Source: Macrostomum hystrix (Eukaryota > Platyhelminthes > Macrostomidae). Taken from it: a DNA stretch of 64,000 bases. Both the position numbers and the translations under genes were made by a program. Where the stretch lies: positions 24,246,501 through 24,310,500 of the forward strand of contig CATNEN010000001.1 of assembly GCA_950097015.1 (NCBI GenBank). Direction: 5' to 3'. The notes beneath the pieces are model-generated. The model had not been told where the DNA came from, did not search any database, and was given only the letters and a program-made list of their open reading frames with translations. Shown here one piece after another: positions 12,342 to 23,252 of this stretch. Numbering within the stretch: the stretch's first letter is position 1; each line of letters starts with the position of its first letter.

Positions 12342-14035
12342 AACGAGATGCCGTATTGTCTCGTGGCAACGTCAGGGTGATTTTTCATGTAAACAAAAAG
12401 CATTTGAATTTTTTATATTGAACGAAGAATAAAAGTTTTTAATGTAACAATGACTTCAACAATTTCGTACTATTTGGTTTAATTCAGATCTCCAACTTGT
12501 CAAAACGTTATAAACGGAATTCTGTCTTTTTAATGTTTATTCAAATGTCCTTACTGTGTACCTTTTTCGATTAGTACATAAAAACTATGACGAAGAAATT
12601 AAATCACAAAATTAAACGGAATTCGTATCGCTTCTTACCTGAAACACGTCGCAGCAAAGCTACCCTAAACCCGGGCTGAGTAGGACAGCACTTAGCCCAT
12701 AGGTCTTGGATCAAGGCCTTGTCCGCTGAAATTGGCTGCATCTCCGCAGTCTAACAGGCGCACAATATGGATCGCATAGCATCGAATCTGCTCATACATT
12801 GCTCTGTAGGGAATGCAGCTTCCCTAGACTCCACGGGCTCTTTTTATTTATTTATTATTTTTTTAATACTAGCTGGACAGCTAAATAGAGCCCACTCACT
12901 GGATTAATAAACAAAAAAAACATATTTGGTTCTTTACATCTCAATAGCTTATTTTATCCGTCGTGTTACAATTCTATTTAGTTTAAATTTAAATACACGA
13001 AATGTACCTGTCTTTTCCGCAGCGTTTTAAACCACGAAGTTTATTAGAAAGATAATTTACACTATGAAAACTGCCATGTGAATTACTATTCCATAAATAA
13101 AGTATTTGTTTCTAGGCCTACTTTCTAGATGTTGGGGCGTTGCTGTACTATAATTAATGCCCATTTTTCGATAATATTTCTATATAATAATTAAGATGTA
13201 TGTATATATCTATACATCTTCAGGTGCTTCTATTCCATAGTCTCGAGATGCTCCGTGCACGCGAGAACTGTTTTTGCCCTTGCACGTAGCTCGTATTATG
13301 TGTATTATGTGTAATAAAGGGTGCCTGTTATATTATGCCATTTGTTTAACATGTCATAAATCTTAAATTTCAATTTTTAAAATCACATAACAATTAAGCA
13401 ATGTTGAAGAATTTATGTATATATATGGTGATAAAATCATGAGATTCTTAGCTGGGCCTTCAATTTAAGTAGGCCTGATTTTAGCTTTCTTTAATTTACT
13501 TATTAATTATGTCTGCTAGGTTATTCGTCTCTAGAAATGTAAGTTTCATGATTAATTGATTGTTTTGTTACTTGCAATCACGTACCCTATTAACTTTAAT
13601 TTAAGGTATTTTAGATCTAGAAATAATATTGGATTAATTCCGGGTAATCTAACCTCTTACCTTAATGGCATTAGTTGCTTAACTAATATAAAGTAATCAT
13701 GAAAAAGTTTTTGGTGATTAGGCCCCCTAGCCATTGCCTAAAGCCATATATTGTATTTTTGCACTACCTATATTTTTCTATAACATAGTTAGCCATCTAA
13801 ATTTTCTATCAAATTATTTCAGAGATTGTAATTTATTTTCAATTTCAGTTTACCTAGATATTTATTAAGACCTTGTGTGCAGTAAATTTTACTAGAACTT
13901 ATCATTTAGAACTTATCACTAGAATTTATCATTATTTAATCTTTATTGCCATCATGTGCTGCCTATTTACCCAAATGAAGACTATGAAATGATATAATTC
14001 ATACTTAGCTAATTACACTTCTGCCAAAATTGCAG
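12342..14035. other. AT-rich DNA upstream of PGP copy 1
   Basis: Diverged partner of 25198-26814. No coding exon is seen and no in-frame ATG directly precedes the first PGP exon. It should contain the promoter and any 5' UTR. Confidence 0.4.
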
Positions 14036-15269
14036 GCTAGTCCAGTCAAAAGCCATTTGAGCAGTGCAGCTGAACTTGGCAGCCTTGTCTGCAACAAGCG
14101 AGTGTTTCTATTCGACTGCGATGGTGTTATCTGGAATGAGAACAGTCTGGTGCCCGGCGCCAGGGACCTGCTGCTGCGGCTCAAGTCCCTCGGTCGCCGA
14201 GTCTTTCTAGTCACCAACAATAGCACCAAGTCCAGAGCACAGTATGTGGAGAAGTGCCTCAAGCTGCAGCTGCCTGTGACTGAGGCTGAGATTGTCTGTA
14301 CAGCCGCTGTAGCTGCCAGCTACATCAGCAGGCTGAAGCTGCCAGGACTCACCTATGTGATCGGCAGTCCTGGACTCCAGGTGCGCGTCATCAGGTCATC
14401 TCCTGACTCCAAATTAAAAAACTAGAGTCTTCGTCAAGATAGGGATCTCTTCTAAATCTCTCCCTAGTCTCATCTCCCCCTCGACTCATCTCTCCCGTGT
14501 CTCATCTCTCCCTCCTTAGATCCTTAAATTAGACTTCTATTCTATTATATTTGCAGGATGAAATGAATTTGCACGGCGTACAGTGCTGCGGATTTCGCGA
14601 AGATGACGACACCGCGGGGCACGGTCAGGTAAGGCTTTTCGTCATCTGTCGAATAAGCTTCGTTTGTTTCAATCGAAAATTCCACGATTTTTACTGCAGG
14701 GTTTTGAGCAGTTTGGCGACGTGCCATTGTGCAACGATGTCTCCTGCGTCCTGCTGGCTATGGACACGCGTTTCAACTACATAAAGCTGCTCAAGGCCTC
14801 CAGCTACGTCAGCGCTGGGGCATTGTTCCTAGGCAGCAACGAGGACTCGTTCCTGCCGTCTGGACGGCCATCCGAAATTGGCGTCCCAGTCCGACTGCCT
14901 GACGCCGGATCGATGCTGAACGCGCTGTGCACGGCCACCCAGCAGCAGCCGGCGGCTGTCATGGGCAAGCCGCACCGCCCAATGCTAGACTATGCCATGC
15001 GCCTCATTGTGGAGACCTCCGATCCGTCTAGCAGTGAGCCGGCCCCGCCTCTGTCCCAGTGGCTGATGGTTGGCGACCGGCTGGACACGGACATCGCCTT
15101 CGGTCGGCGACACGGCATTGACGCCCTCTGCGTGATGACTGGCTGCACCCTGCCTGAGGACCTCCTGGCTGAGGATGCTGGCCAAGGCGCCAGCGACAAG
15201 TCGGAGCTGAAGCCAACGGCTGTTGCTGAGTCAGTGGCCGACCTGCTGCCTCATCTCCCGGATAATTGA
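14036..15269 (+). CDS. PGP: Phosphoglycolate/glycerol-3-phosphate phosphatase (HAD family), copy 1
   Basis: Cytosolic HAD phosphatase; the family hydrolyses 2-phosphoglycolate and glycerol-3-phosphate. Exons are 14036-14380, 14557-14628 and 14700-15269, giving 328 codons plus a missing initiator (human 321 aa). HAD motif I is FLFDCDGVIW (nucleophile and acid/base Asp), motif II VTNNSTKSR, the motif III Lys is in GKPHRPMLDYAM, and motif IV is GDRLDTDIAFG. It ends SVADLLPHLPDN. The first exon follows ttctgccaaaattgcag and starts GCT AGT CCA in frame, with no local ATG. A spliced leader ending in AUG would give MASPVKSHL, and the distance to motif I would match homologues. An unseen upstream exon is the alternative. 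It differs from copy 2 at six residues, all in exon 3. Confidence 0.92.
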
Positions 15270-15799
15270 GCGGCCCCACCCCTGCTCAGGTGGGCATGCT
15301 CAATTCATGTCTGATTTGGTATTAGATGGAACTTGACTCGCTTGCCCTGACTGGCTCGCTTGCAATTCGCTTAAATTGCAATCTATCTTTGAATAGCGTT
15401 TCTTTGATTTCGATTTTTAGCTCTCCTACTAGATTTTTTATATTAGAAAGATTTCACCTAACTGCAGATGCTATTTAACTGAATCTTCCCACTTTAATTC
15501 TTTTTTATCTGTTTCATTTAGCCCATAGTTAGCCGAATTGTTTCAGCTTATTGAAGTATGTTTCGGACTTATTAGTTTCATTTTAGCCTCAGTAAGCCAT
15601 TCCTATTGGTCGATGCCTTTTGCGGGCGGTTAATGGCTATTAACTGACCGCAAGAAAATTACCGAGCATTAATTCATCTATGACCATTAACGGGCAAGAC
15701 TCTCTGCCCGCCGGGCAAAAAGGTCATGGTACAATAGCCTATATTGTATACATTATACATGTATTATTGTATACATAATATATACATTAATATATTAGC
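15270..15799. other. PGP copy 1 3' flank
   Basis: To 15580 this matches the 3' flank of copy 2 with about two mismatches. Beyond that it is unique AT-rich DNA with a TA-rich stretch at 15735-15800. Confidence 0.5.
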
Positions 15800-16045
15800 A
15801 TGGGTATTACATTGAGTATTGGGTATTTAAGGGAATGCGAACGAATATTTTGTACAACATCTGAAACTCTGTTGCTGGAGGACAGGACAGATGCTGGTAG
15901 AGAAAGCAAATCCTGTGAAAAGAGTTGTATATTGACTAATAAGGAGATTAACGAGATTGTGCTGCAGTTTGAAACTGAAGATGGTGCTGGCGTTGATTTC
16001 AACGGTGAGGAGTTTGTATTGACGATCATCATTGAGAGAATGTGA
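15800..16045 (+). pseudogene. Fragment resembling the C-terminus of a virus-like element structural protein
   Basis: An 81-codon frame whose last third (NKEINEIVLQFETEDGAG then VDFNGEEF and a hydrophobic end) resembles, to my recollection, the C-terminal strand region of a protein common in invertebrate Polinton/adintovirus-like elements. No start context or neighbouring gene of that element is present. It may be a scrap of the same family that left the larger fossil at 22995-25151. Chance resemblance is possible. Confidence 0.3.
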
Positions 16046-17104
16046 GAGAAAATGTACAATGAGAGCCCCATTTCTTCCTAAATCTCATTTTTTGAGCTCT
16101 AAAATAAATAGAGGGGAATACATGTGGAGTACGCCTTTCGCCCCCTCTGTACTCTGAATTTCTGTCCCAAAAGTAACATTTTGTGTTGCACGCGCCAAGT
16201 AAGAAAACGCGTTTTTGAATAGCGCTCAAAGAAATTGGTGATTGGTGAAATTGGTGACCGATTTTTGGTGATTGGTGATTGAAATTGGTGACCGATTTTT
16301 TGGGAAAATTGAGTTTCTGTACATTTCTATATTTGATTTATCGATCGAAAAGACAAACTCAGTTCGAGTAACTCGAGTCCAGACAACCCGTATTGAATAG
16401 CCTAGTCACTTTGCTATCGAGTCTTCAATCGATCTTGAGAAGCTACTTTCGTTGCTCAGTTAGAAGTGGCCAACTGCTGAATCAGCTTCACAAAGTCATC
16501 GTGAGCCAGCAGCTTGAGATGCTCGGCTCCGGCCACCGGCACAGACGCCACCGGCTGCGACTGCTTCCCGGCCCAGTTGACGCACACGTCCAGGCTGGCG
16601 ATGTTCACAGTGCCATCGCCGTTGCTGTAGATAATGTCCGGCTGCTGATCGGGAAACTGGCGGCCGTCAGTCCAGCGGAACTTGTGAGCGGTCTTCAGGC
16701 CGTGGCCGAATACGCAGTGGGTGCGAACCCCGGGCGGCAGGGTCTGGTCAGTGAGGTTGCCGAGCAGCTTGAAGTGCTGGTAGCCCTGAGGATAGCCAAT
16801 GTCCTGGTAGAGGTCATGGATGTCGTCATCAGTCAGTGTGTACTTTCGCTGCTTGGTTTCGACGATGGTGTGGTCCTTGTCAAACACCAGGCTGGAGGGG
16901 TACAGGTAGTAGGTGCTCGGCCAGCTGCGCAGTGCATCGCGCAACCAGAGCGGCCGGATGAAGAAGAGGCCCAGGTTGTAGCCTGATGGGATTCGAGTGA
17001 TTTGTTAATGCGAGTGGGAAGTCAATAACAGTAGAAATTCACGCTATTTCGCACCTCGGTAAAGACAACGGGGATATTTAAAATACCGACTGCTAAGTAA
17101 TATT

Positions 17105-17452
17105 TTGCAGGAGGGCTGTGGGCAATGGCACATCATTTAGTGACACTAGACCCGCAGCCAGCGAGGAGGCAATTCTGCCCATTTCGCTGACTCCTGAGCA
17201 CACACGCACACAGATACTGTACGCAGGCACACGCTCACACAGGTGTGTACATCTGTCCTGATTTTCTCATTGTCAGGCAGTGTACATTTCACTGTGCCTT
17301 GGAGGTCGGCCCTAAGGGCGTAAATTGCACGACAAGCCCTCAAGCCTTCTCTCCGCGGCTGCGCCCCAAATAACTGTGGCCTGGCCGTGGAATCGAACTT
17401 AGGGACCGTGGTGCGAGTGGCAAACGCGATAACCGCTCTGCCACCGACCCCC
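17105..17452 (-). mobile_element. SINE-A copy 2, in intron 5 of PLA2G15 copy 1
   Basis: Full-length minus-strand copy: the tail side gcaggagggctgtgggcaat is at the left and the A-box side ccgctctgccaccgac at the right. The matching intron of the other PLA2G15 copy (around 38800) aligns on both sides without it, so the insertion postdates the duplication or was precisely lost. Confidence 0.88.
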
Positions 17453-18017
17453 TACCTAATGCTTTATAAGAATCAAAATTTCCGCCTTTACGATGAGCTA
17501 ACTTTTAAGCCGTCTGTCAACAGCATCATCGACATTCACTGGCTAGAAACAAATCAATGGCGAAATACTCCAGCAATATAAAAATTAACAACATAATAGA
17601 AAATAACAGCCGACATGTTTACATGCATGATGAACTTTAAGGAGGAGGAGGAGAAAAATTATTCCTATATTGTTAGATTTTGCCACTAGACGACCCGACG
17701 ATGCCGATGTTTTGTGATTCTGGATGTTGCTTCGTCTGATAGAGCGGAACATTTTAGCCCGTGTTGCGGATTTTCATGAAAATTGGTTGAATATTTTGTG
17801 AGATGCAGAAAATGTGGGCATTTGAATGCAGCGCGCCTCAAAACCCAACATGCGAGCAACATTGACTTTTGACGGTGACGGGCGCTTCGGCATCCTGTAG
17901 GCAGTAGCTCTTCGTTTAAATCACGTGACCTGCCAGTTTATTTATTTTTTCTGTGCGTTGTCTCACGACAAGCGTGGGAGCTGCTCTACAATCGGTGAGT
18001 CCAGCTGTGCACAGCTA

Positions 18018-18862
18018 GAGTATATACGAGTATAAGACTTAGAAATCTGAATGGAATTTAAGTGGGCGTTAGTAGGAAGCGAAAGCCAAAAATAGCAACA
18101 GCAGAAAGTGCGAGCAACCGAAAGGAGAATGATTAGACAAAATCCGCCCCCAGAGATCAACTATTCATTTCAGCGCAGGCCCGGTTCGGCATGACAGCAG
18201 CTGTGCCGACGTGGAGCTGCCTGAGACCGGATCCGCAGAGGCGCTGACGTGGAACTGCCGGAGACCGGATCCGCAGCTGTGCTGACGTGGAGCTCCCGGA
18301 ATCAACCCGGCCTGTCCCGACCTGCAGCTGCCTACATCGACCCAACCCTGCCGAAACTGGAGCCGCCCGGACCCGATCGGGAATGAGATCGGGAGGAGGC
18401 CGAGACCGCACAAGAAGGATCGATGAAAGAAAAGGGGTTGGCGTGCCTGCCAACCAACTAGTTTAATGACAATAACTGTACTAGACTCGAGGCTGCGACC
18501 TCACTCACCCCAAATTCCGATGCGTACTGTTTGCTATGGTATTATCTCCCCATATCGGATCGAGGGGTTTTAAAGACACTATATATATCGGTGCGGAGCG
18601 CGGAAAAAGATTCGCCGCGCGAGTTAGTTAGAGACTCACTTTGAGCTCCGTTTAGATAAACTTACTAGAAAATCAGTGTGTTTGCGTTCTTTATTAAGCA
18701 GAATCTGAGATACTGATCCAGAGAGATCGCCGCCAGCCGGAATACTGAGTATCGACAGTCGTTAGGAGTTATAGCCTTCAAGACTTTTAGACTGCATTAA
18801 ACCGCTCGACAAATTATAGGAAAACTACAAATGAAGAAGAGACATTAAAACTTGAAGCGCTA
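18018..18862. mobile_element. 845-bp insertion of unknown class in PLA2G15 copy 1 intron
   Basis: The homologous intron of copy 2 (about 38260-38290) lacks it. A possible 4-bp duplication gcta borders it (18014-18017 and 18859-18862). The inner GC-rich part (18170-18420) repeats a ctgacgtggagctgcc-gagaccggatccgcag motif. The right part has a TATA-like tatatatcgg and a purine/pyrimidine layout reminiscent of a solo LTR, but no TG...CA termini were found. Not classified. Confidence 0.5.
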
Positions 18863-20099
18863 TAACGAGCGTAGCAACCAGCCTCAATGAGTTTGTACGA
18901 TGGTACAATTGTAAAACCTTGTTTAGTCTGTCCAATCGCACATTCACAGAGACTTATGGTCGATTCACCGACTTCACAATATGCACTTTACTCAGACGAA
19001 TTGCTCGAGTTCGTGCGCACGTATTTGAAAACTCACAGAATTTCTTCATTTGCTTCAATATCAGACACGGATTCTCATCGTCAATGAAGAATGAAGAACT
19101 GTCCTACTAGCTCGTATTTATTCTCCCGCTCGCTGAGCTCCATTGGATTTTTTAGCCACAAGGACGCAAGTTTTAAAAACAAGCTGCAACCCATTCATTC
19201 ACAGCTGCGCGCTAAAATTAATGCTACCTTGACATGGACTAGAAACCAAGATTCTCAAAACGAGGTTTAGGTGAGTAGTCCATAGCGTTGCCTTAGTCCA
19301 TTATTCCTGAATGTCTGATGGTCGGAGACTGAACCAGAAATATTTTTAATTACAGAATTTAAAAGAACGAAGCCTCACCCGACACAGATGCCAGCACTGA
19401 AGAAGCGGAGCCTCCGAACGGTCCGGCAGCGGCAACAAAGTCCTTAATGTACTTGTCCTTCCAGGCCTGGCTGCAGTTGTGCAGAAAGTGCAGCGAAACT
19501 TTGCAGCCGAGGCTGTGGCCGACCAGGATAACTGGCTTGTTGCCGTTGGCGGCGTAGGTCCTCTCGATGAGCGCACCGAGCTGAACGAAGTACTCCACCA
19601 GCTCGTCTGAAGTAAAAAATGGACATTGAAAGTACTGATGACCGATAGTAATGTTCTTCATCTAGCCTTTCGTGATTTTCCAACTCACTCGGTGCCCTCC
19701 TGAAGTCGTAAGGAGCTCCATGAACGTCAACACCGCGTCGGTAGCCCAGTTTGACCAGTTGCTCAACGACCTTGTTGTAGTAGCCAGCTGGAAGCAGCAA
19801 ACTGAAATGAACTGAAGTGAGCTGAACTTACTTTGGTCAATCTTCACATCGGAGAGCCACTCGACAGTCTCGGTGTCGCCAAAGCCCTTGATGATGGTAG
19901 TCACACCTTGATTGTCCAGAGAGCGCCCGGTGCTTGGGTCGAATTGCATTCTTAAAATTTGTGAGATGTGAAATTTTGTGCAGGTGTGTTGAAAGCTGCA
20001 ACTCCTGCAGCCAGGACCGCCAACCACATGCAGCTCAGTGCGATGCTGTGAAGCATGACCTGTTATTGCTATTTGTGTGGGAACTGGTTAACAATGCCT

Positions 20100-20451
20100 G
20101 TAGAGAAAAAGTTTCTCATTTGTGAAGAGACCACCAGGCCAGCGTGGCCCAAAACCAACTACCAGTTTATGATATTGAATCACGGTTGATCGAGCGAGCT
20201 ACTCGAGCGAACTACTCGTAGATAGGATATTGGGGGACGAAAGGACAGCAAGGGGGTTAGCGCAGGTGGGTGAAAATGGAGGGGTGAGAGCTATGGATAA
20301 TAAAGCGCGCGCTGACGTTTCTTTTTAGTTCTTTTTAACGTAAGCGCTTTTTAGCAGGTAAGCAACCATGTTTTTTCTATATTTTGAAAGTATAATAACT
20401 CAAAGGAAAACATAAATATTCTATCGCCTTTTTTTAAATCAATTTTTTCAG
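20100..20451. other. Unique spacer
   Basis: No gene, RNA or repeat recognised. Confidence 0.4.
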
Positions 20452-20530
20452 CCTTAAACAAAAAATAAACAAAAAAATCAGCGCCCAATCGGCGTGCGCA
20501 CCTCAATAATAAGGTGCGCATCTTGATGAG
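20452..20530 (+). repeat. Short fragment of the virus-like element terminal region
   Basis: Contains aaaaatcagcgcccaatcgg then cgtgcgcacctcaataataa, which matches the motif at 45068-45115 and, inverted, that at 23025-23055. No coding content. Confidence 0.4.
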
Positions 20531-20539
20531 ATATCAAGA

Positions 20540-22624
20540 AAATGGTATGGAATATGTGGAGATAAGCTTAACATATCTTTGAAATACCACGATTTCTTTA
20601 AGATATAGCATGAGAATTGCAGGAGAAAGAATGAGATTTCCTCGGATTACATATAATCCGAGGGTTTGAGGGTATAGCACATTTTTTCAAGAGAATAGAA
20701 TGATTTATTGAGGGAAGTAGCATGAATTATCAAGGAAGGAACAATTATTATCGATGAGAAGAATAAATTATCGAGGAAAAACATGAATTATCGACGAAAT
20801 AGCCGGAAGTATTAAGAAAAACATAAACTATCGAGGTGGCAGCATGAATTATCTATGAAAAAGCATGATATATCGAGGGGAAAGCATGAATTATCGATGG
20901 AGAGCATGAATTATCGAGGGAGTATGATTATTTGTCGAAATTGGTTAGAATGTATTATCGAAGGTGTCGCAATTATTTATCGAGGGGGTAGCTTGATATA
21001 TTGAGGCGGTAGCATTTTTTAAACCGTAGCAGGATTTTACAGGGGTTGGCATGATTAAACAAGGTTGTAGCGGAAGTTATTTACTGGCAGCATTAAGTTA
21101 TCAAGGAAACAGATAACCGAGGTTTATTAGTGAGGTAACTTCATCAAATGTTCAGAGAGGCATTATTGTGGGATTAGCATAAATTATCTAGGGGGTAGCA
21201 TAAATTATCTAGGGGGTAGCATGCTTTGTCGTTAGGGTAGCATGCTTTGTCGTTAGGGTAGCATGCTTTTTCGTTAGGGTAGCATGCTTTGTCGATAGGG
21301 TAGCATGCTTTGTCGTTAGGGTAGCATGCTTTGTCGTTAGGGTAGCATGCTTTGTCGTTAGGGTAGCATGCTTTGTCGTTAGGGTAGCATGCTTTGTCGT
21401 TAGGGTAGCATGCTTTGTCGTTAGGGTAGCATGCTTTGTCGTTAGGGTAGCATGCTTTGTCGTTAGGGTAGCATGATACTAGCAACTAACACCCCCTTTG
21501 AAGGAAAGCACGCTCTTTACAGCCCTATTAAAAAAGAAAATATATCCAACTTCAAAACTCTGCTTATATTTTCTTGAAATCTCCTCGATAAATCAAAATA
21601 CCCCTTTGTTATATCATGCTATCCCTTGCAAAGCTTGCTTCCCACTCGATAATTGATGCTCTTCCCTCGAAAGTAAATGCTACCCCCAGATAATTCATGC
21701 TTCCCACTCGATAATTAATGCAACCTTCCTGATAATTGATGCTACCCCCTTGAAAACTCATGCGACAAGTACCCGCTCGATATTTCATTCTACCCTCACG
21801 ATAGTTCATGCGTTTCCCCTCGATAATTTTTGCTGCCGCCAAATTAGGTCAATATCTCGATAAATCGTTTTACCCCCTAAAAAATTCATACTATTTCGTC
21901 TTTTATTCATGCATCCTATCGAAAATACATGCTTCCCCTCGAAAAGTTGCATGCTTTACCTTCGAAAACTCATGCTTTCCCTTTGATAATTCATACTTTT
22001 CCCTCGTCATTTCATGCTTCCCCCTTGACAATTCATGCTACTCCCTCGATAATTCATGCTACCCTCTCGATAAGTCGTGTTTTCCTGTCGATAGTTCACG
22101 CTTTCTCTTAATAGTTGGGGGTCGGTGGCAGAGCGGTTATCGCATTTGCCTCTCCCACCAAGGTCCCTACGTTCGATTCCACGGCGAGGCCACATTTATT
22201 TTGGGCGCAGCCGCGGAGAGAAGGCTTGGGGGCTTGTCGTGCAATTTACGCCCTTGAGGGCCGACCTCCAAGGCACAGTGAAATGTACACTGCCTGACAA
22301 TGAGAAAGTCAGGACAGATGTACTCACCTGTGTGAGCGTATGCCAGCGTACGGTATCTGTGTGCGTGTGTGCTCAGGAGTCAGCGAAATGGGCAGAATTG
22401 CCTCCTCGCTGGCTGCGAGTCTAGTGTCACTAAATGATGTGCCATTGCCCACAGCCCTCCTGCAATTATTATAACTGTTCTCTTAATAGCACGCACACTG
22501 TACGCAGTTCATGCTTCCCCCTCAATAAGTCATGCTTTCTGTTAATAATTCATACTTTTACCTCGCCATTTCATGCTCGCCTCGTTAATTCATGCTTCCC
22601 CATCAATAATTCATGCTGCCCCTT
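20540..22624. repeat. Inverted (mirror-orientation) minisatellite field
   Basis: The left half (20560-21480) carries degenerate units of gcatgaattatcgaggg type. The right half (21610-22620) carries the reverse complement, ccctcgataattcatgct. The polarity switches at about 21490-21600. A homogeneous 21-bp block (ttagggtagcatgctttgtcg, about 13 units) lies at 21190-21476, next to the switch point. The right arm is interrupted by SINE-A copy 3. Frames in this region are repeat artefacts. Confidence 0.85.
22115..22477 (+). mobile_element. SINE-A copy 3, full length with 12-bp target duplication
   Basis: Best copy of the family. Perfect 12-bp flanks ttctcttaatag are at 22103-22114 and 22478-22489. 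The A box is ggtggcagagcgg (22124-22136) and the B box gttcgattcc (22171-22180), followed by the shared body and a cctcctgcaattattataac end. tRNA-derived RNA polymerase III promoter and 3' tail make this a SINE of about 360 bp. Confidence 0.93.
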
Positions 22625-22657
22625 AGACTGTTCGAGCTAAGTATGCTCAAACAGTCT
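22625..22657. repeat. Short imperfect hairpin
   Basis: agactgttcgag (22625-22636) and ctcaaacagtct (22646-22657) pair at 11 of 12 positions around a 9-nt loop. It marks the end of the minisatellite field. No following T-run; function unknown. Confidence 0.5.
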
Positions 22658-23252
22658 TCGTTTATTTATTAATCCTATTGAATATAGCTTGCAAGAATGC
22701 TTGAAAAAACGTTACAATTTAAAATGAACTACGCTAATATCTTTGCTCAAAGTATTTTCCTATATTTTTTAATCTAAAACCGCTGGCAGAAATGCTCGAA
22801 AATTCTTTACTCAGTTTTGTATCGAATAAAACTTGCTGCTGCGCTCAAAAATATTTTCCTTTCTCAGAGCGAGAAGAGCAATTAAGCAAAAAATATTTTC
22901 TTTGACAGTAGCTAATCAATAGCTCTTAACAGTTAGTTGTACCCAAAAAACCTAAAAGAGAAAAATTAAAAACTTATGCTTACATTTTTAACTGTTGATG
23001 ATAGAAGATTACTTATTACGAGTAATAAAACGCGCACGCCATGAATGGGTGCTGATTTTTTTCTTTTATATATTTTCTGACAATATTTTACTCGACAACA
23101 AAAAACATAAAAAGCGAAGGTTTTGTAGGAATCAACTATTGAGCTCGGAAGGGAAAAGCAAAGGTATTAAAAATAAGAGCAGTAAAAACAAAAGGGACAC
23201 CAGGAATAAAAGATAAATGCAGATTGTTAAATGTTAATACGAGCTCGTAGTC

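Larger units (their letters stand above)
11669..15580. repeat. PGP duplicon, copy 1 (direct repeat)
   Basis: Homologous in the same orientation to 25124-28359. Similarity starts at gcagccggcaaaa(g)gatc and ends at the shared ttcggacttattagtttca. The left part (to about 14000) is diverged with many indels, while about 14000-15580 is near identical. Copy 1 carries an extra SINE-B at 11740-12328. Confidence 0.9.
16456..20056 (-). pseudogene. PLA2G15: PLA2G15-like lysosomal phospholipase, copy 1, exon 2 deleted
   Basis: Homologue of the intact gene at 36482-39419. Retained minus-strand exons are: exon 1 up to about 19998 (ATG at 20054-20056), exon 3 19832-19950, exon 4 19689-19787, exon 5 19379-19606 and exon 6 16456-16982. 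The last four have the same lengths as in copy 2, keep GHSLG, NGDGTVN and GAEH, and are fully open. After the codons for AAFNTP the sequence jumps straight into the end of intron 2, removing the exon 1 donor and all of exon 2 (the PGDGGNQLWAKLDK block). Reading on from the ATG meets a stop within about 10 codons. It is therefore probably a pseudogene. An in-frame ATG at the start of exon 3 could only make a protein lacking signal peptide and N-terminal core. Confidence 0.85.
16325..20099. repeat. PLA2G15 duplicon, copy 1 (inverted relative to copy 2)
   Basis: Inverted homologue of 36440-39553, covering exons, introns and both flanks. The left limit is near the shared tatatttgatttatcgatcg and the right limit at gttaacaatgcct. 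Differences from copy 2 are a SINE (17105-17452), an 845-bp insertion (18018-18862) and loss of exon 2. Confidence 0.9.

Noticed and set aside
16393-16986. 197-codon plus-strand frame, and its mirror at 38889-39482
   Set aside because: Antisense shadow of PLA2G15 exon 6, present in both copies because of GC-rich codon bias.
22125-22424. 99-codon frame and similar ones at 7995-8369 and 34334-34558
   Set aside because: They read through SINE-A copies; the same peptide recurring in each copy reflects the element, not a gene.
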